Made by a program: the position numbers and the translations under genes | Notes under the pieces: model-generated | The model's input: the letters and a program-made list of their open reading frames with translations, nothing else | What the model was told of the DNA's origin: nothing | Database searches by the model: none | NCBI GenBank assembly: GCA_022843885.1 | Contig: JALHMU010000049.1 | Span: forward strand, 1-6,341 | Length of the DNA stretch: 6,341 nt | Reading direction: 5' to 3' | DNA from: Candidatus Peribacteraceae bacterium | Lineage (GTDB): Bacteria; Patescibacteriota; Gracilibacteria; Peribacterales; Peribacteraceae | Shown here: positions 1-5,534 of the stretch, piece after piece | How positions within the stretch are numbered: position 1 is the first letter of the stretch | How the letters are laid out: every line of letters starts with the position of its first letter

Positions 1-107
1 CATACGTGCAACGCCGTGGTGCAGAAAAATTGCTGTTTCAGCTGACGATCTGGCTTTCCGTCGCGTTCTTCACGTTGGCGGTCGTGTTGATCTTGATCAA
101 CAAGTAA
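1..107 (+). CDS. secG: SecG, preprotein translocase subunit (3' end only)
   Basis: The window opens inside a gene in the frame starting at base 3; 34 codons remain before a TAA. The visible peptide starts YVQRRGAEKLLFQLT and continues as one hydrophobic helix ending LILINK. This matches the second half of SecG: a short loop with an Arg/Gly-Ala-Glu-Lys element, then the second membrane helix (about LTIWLSVAFFTLAVVLILI). SecG is usually 70-80 residues with two helices, so roughly half the protein, including the first helix, lies upstream of the window. SecG is the small accessory subunit of the SecYEG channel in the cytoplasmic membrane and assists SecA-driven export. The next gene begins 25 bases after the stop on the same strand with no visible promoter between, so the two are probably co-transcribed. 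The family call rests on a short stretch. Confidence 0.75.
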   Translation, partial: YVQRRGAEKLLFQLTIWLSVAFFTLAVVLILINK

Positions 108-132
108 GGCCATATCGGTCGGTTTTCGTCTC

Positions 133-2343
133 ATGCGCTCCCCGCTGCGTCTTCTGTCGGCTATGACGCGCCTCGAGAGGATCATTCTGGCGGTCCTATC
201 GCTCGCGCTCCTTCTAAGTGCTTTGCTCTTGGTCCGACGGTTTTATATGGAGAACACGGTGGAACTTCCTACCAGTGGAGGTACCTATATTGAAGGATCC
301 GTTGGAGAGGTCCATCAGCTCAACCCATGGTTCACGGTCGCAAACGATGTGAATAAAGACATCGTCTCGCTCGTGTTTTCAGGATTGCTGCGATATGACC
401 CGAAGACGGCCAAAGTGATCGAAGATCTCGCGACACTCAAAGTCTCGCCAGATAACCGCGTCTATACCCTCCGTTTGAAAGATGACATCTTCTGGCACGA
501 TTCAGTGCCCGACATGCCACATCCGGTCACAGCCGATGACGTCATGTTCACATTTACATCCATTCAAGATCCTGCGTTTCCAAATCCCCTCCTTCGACAA
601 AACTTCCGCGGTGTGGAGATCGAGAAGATCGATGATCGTACCGTCCGATTCCGTTTAGCAAATCCATACAACTTCTTCGTGAGTAACCTGACACTGGGAT
701 TGCTTCCAGAACGTTCGTTCGAAGGTGTAGGTATTGAAGATTTCGATAAAGTGCTCGACTTTGCCTATCAGCCTATCGGAGCTGGACCATACGAATTCAT
801 CAGCTTGCTGCAAACCGATCTCTCATCTGAAGCGACTCTCAAGCGTTTCGATCGTCCGTCACTTGATGCAGTGAAGTTGGATCGTATCGTCTTCCGTATT
901 TTCCCGGACTACAACTCACTGCTCGCAGATATCGGCAACTTGGATGGTGTTCGTCTTGTTCCGCGTAACGAAGAAGGTGAACCGATTCTGCCACGTGGCT
1001 TCAAGCCTGTGCCGTATTCTCTGCCGCAGTACACTGCATTGTTTTTCAATCTTGATCGCCCGATCGTCAAAGACAAAGCACTCCGACTGGGGCTGCAACT
1101 TGCCACGAACAAAGAAGAAATCGTCAAAGCGCTGCATGAAACGAACATTATCGACACGCCGCTTCTTGAAATTGATCTCGGAGATTGGCGCTACAAATTT
1201 GATCCTGCATCGGCACAAGGCGCACTCTATAACTCCGAATGGAATCTTCCTGAACGCGTGCGTTTGCGAAACATTTTGACGCAGCGTGATGCCAATGCCA
1301 CGGGTCCCCTTCGCTTTCCGGATCAAATCGTGATGCTCCAAACAGGTGCATTGCTCACACTGACAGGCTCAGTCAAAGATATTTCCTTCCCGATGTCCGT
1401 AAATGGCGTGGCGGCATCGACAGGTGTCGTGACCTATCCCGGACGAACGGAAACCGTCTGGCGCGTCCGACTTGGTACCTCGGGTGAAAGTGGTGCGATC
1501 AAGATCGGTACGAACATTATTCGCATGACCGATGCATCCGGACGTATCATTGATTCCGCATACGTCACACGTGTCATTGATCCTCTCACATTCAAGTTGC
1601 AACGCGATGAACAGGCATTCATCGAAACATATGTCGCATCCGGTGGAAACGAACGTCTCACGGTCAGCGATGTCTTCCTGGAAAACGGTTACCTTCGCGC
1701 ACGCAAAGATAGCGACCCGATTCACATTCGCATCAATGCCCGTGGCGAACCGCTGAAATTGAGACTGCTCACCAGTCCGTCCCCTGCGCACTACTCTGTC
1801 GTTGCGAATCAGATCAAGAAACAGTGGGCAGCGGTTGGTGTCGATGTATCGGTAGAAGTGCCCGCCGATGAGAATGAATTTGAAAGCCGTATGCTGAGCC
1901 GTGACTACGACATCTTGTTATTCGGCCAATCACTGCTCGATAACTTGGATAGTTACCCATACTGGCATTCCGGCAATATGCAGGATCGGAGCGGCGATAA
2001 GGCCAAGTTGAAGCTAGATGCCTTCAATATGTCGCAATATCAGTCCTTAGAAGCAGACGTGCTCCTCACAACGATCCGCGAGAACCCTGACGAAGGCGCT
2101 CGCAAACGCGCTCTCACCAAGCTCAATGACCTGATCAAAGCCGATACACCGGCCATCTTCCTCTATTCCCCGCTCTACGTCTTCGGGCATAGCGAGAAGA
2201 TCAGCGGTATTACATTAGGCACATTATCCGTCCATTCCGATCGATTCCTGACATTAAACGACTGGTTCATTCATACAGATCGTGAATTTAAAGCCGGAAA
2301 GAGTTGGTTTTCGATTTTCTCGTGGTTACCGAGTTTGTTATAA
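133..2343 (+). CDS. Membrane-anchored peptide/oligopeptide ABC transporter substrate-binding protein (SBP family 5) with Ig-like insertion
   Basis: This 736-residue protein has the order of an extracellular solute-binding protein of family 5 (DppA/OppA type, SBP_bac_5). Residues 17-33 form one hydrophobic helix flanked by Arg. Next come GTYIEGSVGEVHQLNPW (51-66), the N-lobe elements DIVSLVFSGLLRYD and DDIFWHD (118-123), TADDVMFTF (133-141) and the conserved PIGAGPYEF (214-222). The C-lobe resumes at LKLRLLTSPSPAHYSVVANQ (541-560) and runs through IKKQWAAVGVDVSVEV (561-576) to DRFLTLNDWF (703-712). Between the lobe segments, about 393-480, sits a beta-rich stretch resembling a bacterial Ig-like domain (TLTGSV..FPMSVNGV..VWRVRL..GTNIIRMTDASG), so the protein is longer than typical ~540-residue relatives. 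I see no cysteine anywhere and hence no lipobox; the N-terminal helix is probably an uncleaved anchor holding the domain outside the membrane. The family captures peptides or other small ligands for an ABC importer, but no permease or ATPase is in view. ATG 133 lacks a clear ribosome site; ATG 163 would also keep the helix. The tail ends in a tryptophan-rich hydrophobic run (725-736). Confidence 0.88.
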   Translation: MRSPLRLLSAMTRLERIILAVLSLALLLSALLLVRRFYMENTVELPTSGGTYIEGSVGEVHQLNPWFTVANDVNKDIVSLVFSGLLRYDPKTAKVIEDLATLKVSPDNRVYTLRLKDDIFWHDSVPDMPHPVTADDVMFTFTSIQDPAFPNPLLRQNFRGVEIEKIDDRTVRFRLANPYNFFVSNLTLGLLPERSFEGVGIEDFDKVLDFAYQPIGAGPYEFISLLQTDLSSEATLKRFDRPSLDAVKLDRIVFRIFPDYNSLLADIGNLDGVRLVPRNEEGEPILPRGFKPVPYSLPQYTALFFNLDRPIVKDKALRLGLQLATNKEEIVKALHETNIIDTPLLEIDLGDWRYKFDPASAQGALYNSEWNLPERVRLRNILTQRDANATGPLRFPDQIVMLQTGALLTLTGSVKDISFPMSVNGVAASTGVVTYPGRTETVWRVRLGTSGESGAIKIGTNIIRMTDASGRIIDSAYVTRVIDPLTFKLQRDEQAFIETYVASGGNERLTVSDVFLENGYLRARKDSDPIHIRINARGEPLKLRLLTSPSPAHYSVVANQIKKQWAAVGVDVSVEVPADENEFESRMLSRDYDILLFGQSLLDNLDSYPYWHSGNMQDRSGDKAKLKLDAFNMSQYQSLEADVLLTTIRENPDEGARKRALTKLNDLIKADTPAIFLYSPLYVFGHSEKISGITLGTLSVHSDRFLTLNDWFIHTDREFKAGKSWFSIFSWLPSLL

Positions 2344-2448
2344 CAAAATACTTTAGAGATTAAGAATCATTAATTTTCGTTTACCCTACAGCAGAAAAGC
2401 ACTTGCCACGGGTACCCATTTTCCCTATCCTTTCGCGGCTCTAGTGGC

Positions 2449-2454
2449 TATAAT
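2449..2454 (+). promoter_or_regulatory. Probable -10 box (TATAAT) for rplI
   Basis: A perfect TATAAT lies in the 132-base gap between the solute-binding protein gene and rplI, 21 bases before ATG 2476. Transcription would begin near 2461, giving a leader of only about 15-18 bases. No good -35 hexamer occurs at 16-18 bp spacing (the 17-bp position reads TATCCT). A TTGCCA at 2403-2408 is too far upstream to pair with it. The rest of the gap is AT-rich and shows no strong terminator hairpin for the upstream gene. Confidence 0.6.
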
Positions 2455-2475
2455 TCTTTTTTACCCAATGCCACC

Positions 2476-2922
2476 ATGATGGAACTACTTCTTCTCTCAG
2501 ACATTGACGGCATCGGCAGAAAAAACGACCTCGTGGTCGTAGGAGATGGCTATGCATTGAACCACTTGCTTCCGAAGCGCAGAGCGCTGGTTGCCACACC
2601 AAACGTGCGCCGCCGCTACGCTGAAGATATCAAGCGTCGCGCCTTTGAAAAGCAACGTGAAACAACGCAGAAAGCCGAACTCGTTCGTTCTGTCGATCAA
2701 AAGACCGTCACGCTCAAGCGCAAGGTCACCAAGACCGGTAAGCTCTACGCTTCCATTACGGAAGAGATGATTATCGAAGCGCTGCAGACGCAACACAATG
2801 TGTCTGTTCCTGTGCAGGCGATCTCCATGTCGGATTCGATCAAAGCAGTCGGTAAGCACCGCGTCACTGTTCAGATGAACGGCGAAGTCGCGTCGCTTAC
2901 GGTCGATATTCAGCCCGAGTAA
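2476..2922 (+). CDS. rplI: 50S ribosomal protein L9 (bL9)
   Basis: The product is a full-length bL9 of 147-148 residues, the usual size. Counting from ATG 2479, the N-terminal 23S rRNA-binding domain reads MELLLLSDIDGIGRKND with VGDGYALNHLLPKRRALVAT at 21-40, matching the bL9 signature (G-x2-[GN]-x4-V-x2-G-[FY]-x2-N-...). A charged connecting helix follows (about 41-72), then the C-terminal domain with TGKLYASITEEMIIEAL (from about 85) and DSIKAVGKHRVTV near the end. Two signature positions deviate: His29 where Phe/Tyr is usual after Asn28, and Arg34 where Gly is usual after the LPK element. Start choice: ATG 2479 gives the exact family alignment (M-x-L/V-L/I-L-L), while ATG 2476 adds one Met; neither has a Shine-Dalgarno sequence. 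bL9 binds near the base of the L1 stalk and affects reading-frame fidelity. The gene appears to have its own promoter and is followed by an unrecognised gene on the same strand. Confidence 0.95.
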   Translation: MMELLLLSDIDGIGRKNDLVVVGDGYALNHLLPKRRALVATPNVRRRYAEDIKRRAFEKQRETTQKAELVRSVDQKTVTLKRKVTKTGKLYASITEEMIIEALQTQHNVSVPVQAISMSDSIKAVGKHRVTVQMNGEVASLTVDIQPE

Positions 2923-2940
2923 TCTTTCTTTTCAGAAAGA
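2923..2940 (+). repeat. Short inverted repeat directly after the rplI stop
   Basis: TCTTTCT (2923-2929), a TTTC loop and AGAAAGA (2934-2940) form perfect 7-bp arms starting at the base after the rplI TAA. The stem holds only two G-C pairs and is followed by AGACG rather than a run of T, so it does not meet the usual criteria for an intrinsic terminator. It could be a weak 3'-end structure or chance. Confidence 0.3.
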
Positions 2941-2980
2941 AGACGTTGGCATAACTTTCGTGGCGGGATGCCTCGAGTGT

Positions 2981-2989
2981 TGCTACCCT
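2981..2989 (+). promoter_or_regulatory. Possible extended -10 box (TGC-TACCCT) for the 2997-3677 gene
   Basis: TGC at 2981-2983 followed by TACCCT at 2984-2989 fits an extended -10 element (TGn plus a TAnnnT hexamer). No convincing -35 lies at 16-18 bp spacing (TGGCGG at 17 bp). Transcription would start near 2996-2997. That is essentially at ATG 2997, giving a leaderless message, or about 31 bases before ATG 3027, which has a GGAGG upstream. The hexamer is only a moderate match. Confidence 0.4.
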
Positions 2990-2996
2990 GTGCTTG

Positions 2997-3677
2997 ATGA
3001 TGTCAGATCTTGGAGGACTAGAAAGCATGGGCCCGGACGAAGGCGGGGGGAAAGCCCCAGAGCAACTCTCTGAAGCTGCCAAACAGCGCTTTGCTGCGCA
3101 TGCTGCTGCTGCCAAACAAGTTCGCAAGGAAGAGAAGCGCGCCAAGAAGCGCGATGACTCTGTTGCACAAACAATCGTGCAATTCCTGGGCGAGGAAGAT
3201 CACGCACATCTCTTTCTGCTGATTTCTCGTCTCGTTGCACGCGACTGTCCGTCCATTTTCATTCTGACGATTCTGTCACTGATCAATAAAGCTGCACTTG
3301 AAGGTGTCGAGGAATATATCACCGAGCACAACATGAAGATCAGTGATGATCTAGCTGACACGACGGAGCTTATGAAATCCGCACAGCTCCCAAAGAAAAT
3401 GAACACGGATTTGATGTTGTGGGTCACGCGCATGCAAGTCGTCATGAGCATCGATGCGAAAAACATTTTGCAGAAGTTGATCGTCGATGATGAAAATATC
3501 GACGGCACCGTCTTGCAACTTGCGACCTTCGTTCTTTCTGAATACTTCACGAAGAACAAGAAACCAATCCCCTTTGAACAACTCCACCCGCTCACCGGAA
3601 GCATGTTACAGCTCGTCTTTGAGCCGTTTTTGCATCATATTGAAAAAGAAGAAAACACAGACATCGACGATGAATAA
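2997..3677 (+). CDS. Conserved-looking hypothetical protein, helical and highly charged
   Basis: I do not recognise this protein. The frame could start at TTG 2994, ATG 2997, ATG 3000 or ATG 3027. ATG 3027 has a perfect GGAGG at 3012-3016 with 10 bases between, and would give 216 residues. ATG 2997 would be leaderless from the nearby -10-like box. Numbering from 3027: residues 1-12 are Gly/Pro/acidic; 13-48 are Ala-, Lys- and Arg-rich and predicted helical, possibly coiled coil (LSEAAKQRFAAHAAAAK, then KEEKRAKKRDD). Residues 49-92 form amphipathic to hydrophobic helices (TIVQFLGEEDHAHLFLLISR, then SIFILTILSLINKAAL), followed by further helices around LMLWVTRMQVVMSID (129-143) and TVLQLATFVLSEYF (161-174). 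The tail is acidic (EKEENTDIDDE). The hydrophobic stretches are interrupted by charges, so I expect a soluble, all-alpha cytoplasmic protein. Base use resembles its neighbours. It follows rplI by about 75 bases, which does not by itself imply a ribosomal role. It ends one base from the convergent lepA stop. Confidence 0.8.
   Translation: MMSDLGGLESMGPDEGGGKAPEQLSEAAKQRFAAHAAAAKQVRKEEKRAKKRDDSVAQTIVQFLGEEDHAHLFLLISRLVARDCPSIFILTILSLINKAALEGVEEYITEHNMKISDDLADTTELMKSAQLPKKMNTDLMLWVTRMQVVMSIDAKNILQKLIVDDENIDGTVLQLATFVLSEYFTKNKKPIPFEQLHPLTGSMLQLVFEPFLHHIEKEENTDIDDE
3012..3016 (+). promoter_or_regulatory. Shine-Dalgarno-like GGAGG that may set the start at ATG 3027
   Basis: GGAGG lies 10 bases before ATG 3027, which is in frame with the upstream ATGs at 2997 and 3000. 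It is the only perfect Shine-Dalgarno core I found close ahead of a plausible start codon in this window; the other genes with visible starts lack one. It therefore argues for the shorter form of this protein. The same bases also encode Gly-Gly if the upstream start is used, so coincidence is possible. Confidence 0.45.
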
Positions 3678-3678
3678 T

Positions 3679-5505
3679 TTATGATCGTTTGAGCACCGCC
3701 AAGAATGATTCTTGGTTCAACGTGACTTTGCCCATTTGTTTCATGCGCTTCTTTCCTTTCTTCTGCTTCTCAAGAAGTTTCTTCTTACGGGAGATGTCAC
3801 CGCCATAGAGATATCCCGTCACGTCTTTGCGCATGGCAGAGACAGTTTCACGAGCCACGACTTTGGCACCGATAGCCGCTTGAATCGGAATCTGGAACTG
3901 GGCTTTGGGAATCACTTCCTTGAGCTTCTTACAAATCGCTGCGCCAACGGTTTGCGCTTCGCTTCGATGCACGATGGTGCTGAGCGCATCGGCCGGATCT
4001 CCGAGCAGCAAAATCTGCAGTTTCACCAGATCCCCTGCTCGATACCCGATTGGTTCATAACTCATCGACGCATAGCCGGAAGACAGCGACTTCAAATGAT
4101 CGAAGAAATCCATCACGATCGACTGCAGTGGAACTTCAAAGTGCAAGAGTCCGCGGTCGGCATCGAGATATTCAAGTGACAAGTACACACCACGACGATC
4201 TTGCACCAGCTGCATGATCGGTCCGATGTCGGCCTTGCGACAGACGAGTTCGAGCTTCACCCATGGTTCACGAATTTCTTTAATGTAGGCTGGATCCGGA
4301 AAATCTGATGGGTTGCTGATGTTGGCCGTATCAGGCTCATCATTCTTGATCAGACTCGCACGCACGACTTCGGCCGGATTACTAACGCCCAATTTGACCT
4401 CGTACAACACGCTTGGGGCCGTCACAATCAGGTCGCAGTCATATTCACGCTCGAGGCGCTCCTGAATGATGTCCAAGTGCAGCAGACCCAAGAATCCACA
4501 ACGGAAGCCGTTTCCCAGTGCTGCGTTCTGTTCATGTTCAAAGTGTAAGGCCGCATCATTGAGCGACAACTTTTCGAGTGCATCGCGCAAATCCGGATAG
4601 CTATCGGCTTCAGACGGATAGAGTCCGGCGAAGACCATCGGCTGTGCATCTTTATATCCAGGAAGTTGCTCAGCATTTTCTGCCGTCGCAACAGTATCAC
4701 CCGTGCGAACCATCGCGACATCTTTCGCACCCGTCACGATATAGCCAATCTCTCCTGCGGAGATCGATTCATTGGATACATATTTCGGCGAAAAGAATCC
4801 GACATCTTGGACTTCGAACTGACTCTTCGTTCCCAGCAAGAATACCTTCTGTCCTTTCTTAATTGATCCTTCGATCACGCGAACATAGGCGACAGCTCCG
4901 CGATACGTATCCATGATCGCATCGAAAATGAGTGCACGAGATGGACCGGTCGTATCAATGATTTTTGGCTGTGGGACGCGCTCTAAGACCGCATCCAACA
5001 CCTCTTTTACTCCCCTGCCTTCTTTGGCAGAAATCAAAAGAATGTCTGACTTTTCACAGCCGAGCAGCTTCATCACTTCTTCCGATACGCGATCCGGATC
5101 CGCAGCGGGAAGATCGATCTTATTTAAGACCGGAATGATTTTGAGATCATGTTCCATCGCCATGTAGAGAACTGCGAGTGTCTGCGCTTGAATCCCTTGC
5201 GATGCATCGACTAAGAGAATCGCACCTTCGCATGCTGCGAGCGATCGGCTGACCTCATAACGGAAATCAGTGTGACCCGGTGTATCGATAAGGTTCATCT
5301 GGATACCCTTATAGTTCATTCGCACCGGCTGCAGCTTGATCGTGATGCCACGTTCACGTTCCAGATCCATCATGTCGAGCAGCTGCTCTTTCATCTCACG
5401 TTTCTCCAGCGTGCCGGTACATTCAATCATGCGGTCCGACAACGTCGACTTTCCGTGATCAATATGCGCGATAATGCAAAAGTTACGAATCTCCAAAGTG
5501 CGCAA
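3679..5505 (-). CDS. lepA: Elongation factor 4 (LepA), ribosome-associated translational GTPase
   Basis: A complete LepA/EF4 of up to 608 residues, the family's usual ~600. The G domain carries every GTPase motif: G1 AHIDHGKS (13-20), switch I RERGITI (50-56), G3 DTPGH (74-78) with catalytic His78, G4 NKID (128-131) and G5 SAK (159-161). Domain II and the EF-G-like domains III and V follow (LSLNDAALHFE, GFRCGFLGLLHLDIIQERLE, LDFFDHLKSLSSGYAS-type segment). The LepA-specific C-terminal domain includes GGDISRKKKLL (568-578) and a Lys-rich stretch. LepA binds the ribosome and influences initiation and elongation, including back-translocation in vitro. There is no ATG start: TTG at 5505 gives MRTLEIRNF, TTG at 5496 gives MEIRNF, which is closer to the usual short N-terminus. 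A TATACT box ends at 5506; if it is used, transcripts start near 5499 and only TTG 5496 can serve. Arg82 occupies the site of Ser/Thr in the common DF[ST]YEVSRSL. The pyruvyltransferase gene stops 29 bases upstream on the same strand. Confidence 0.97.
   Translation of the reverse strand: MRTLEIRNFCIIAHIDHGKSTLSDRMIECTGTLEKREMKEQLLDMMDLERERGITIKLQPVRMNYKGIQMNLIDTPGHTDFRYEVSRSLAACEGAILLVDASQGIQAQTLAVLYMAMEHDLKIIPVLNKIDLPAADPDRVSEEVMKLLGCEKSDILLISAKEGRGVKEVLDAVLERVPQPKIIDTTGPSRALIFDAIMDTYRGAVAYVRVIEGSIKKGQKVFLLGTKSQFEVQDVGFFSPKYVSNESISAGEIGYIVTGAKDVAMVRTGDTVATAENAEQLPGYKDAQPMVFAGLYPSEADSYPDLRDALEKLSLNDAALHFEHEQNAALGNGFRCGFLGLLHLDIIQERLEREYDCDLIVTAPSVLYEVKLGVSNPAEVVRASLIKNDEPDTANISNPSDFPDPAYIKEIREPWVKLELVCRKADIGPIMQLVQDRRGVYLSLEYLDADRGLLHFEVPLQSIVMDFFDHLKSLSSGYASMSYEPIGYRAGDLVKLQILLLGDPADALSTIVHRSEAQTVGAAICKKLKEVIPKAQFQIPIQAAIGAKVVARETVSAMRKDVTGYLYGGDISRKKKLLEKQKKGKKRMKQMGKVTLNQESFLAVLKRS
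3699..3715 (+). terminator. Possible 3'-end hairpin at the convergent gene junction
   Basis: CCAAGAAT (3699-3706), G, ATTCTTGG (3708-3715) is a perfect 8-base inverted repeat. Physically it would fold as a 6-bp stem CCAAGA/TCTTGG with loop ATGAT. It lies 21 bases past the stop of the + strand hypothetical gene, where a terminator for that transcript would be expected, but inside the last codons of lepA (Gln-Glu-Ser-Phe-Leu). It is followed by TTCAACG, not a T run, so intrinsic termination is doubtful. Confidence 0.3.
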
Positions 5506-5511
5506 AGTATA
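5506..5511 (-). promoter_or_regulatory. Possible -10 box (TATACT) for lepA
   Basis: Read on the - strand, TATACT (5511 down to 5506) sits in the 29-base gap between the pyruvyltransferase stop and the lepA start and matches TATAAT at five of six positions. The -35 position at 17 bp reads TCGCAA, a poor match. A start near 5499 would leave the TTG at 5496 with almost no leader. lepA could equally be read through from the upstream gene, so this may be an internal or secondary promoter. Confidence 0.4.
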
Positions 5512-5534
5512 GCGATAGGAAGCCGAAATTGCGA

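Noticed and set aside
916..1791. Open frames of about 140 codons on the - strand within the solute-binding protein gene
   Set aside because: They are antisense to a well-supported gene with family motifs along its length, have no ribosome site, and read as low-quality protein.
2410..2417. GGGTACCC palindrome upstream of rplI
   Set aside because: An 8-base palindrome is common by chance, cannot form a stable hairpin and has no partner copy nearby to suggest an operator.
2471..2482. GCCACCATGATGG at the rplI start resembles a eukaryotic Kozak context
   Set aside because: The gene is a bacterial bL9 with a bacterial -10 box upstream; the resemblance is coincidental.
3712..4179. 155-codon open frame on the + strand opposite lepA
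   Set aside because: It lies entirely antisense to the conserved LepA coding sequence, and its translation shows no recognisable motif. It is a shadow of a strong gene.
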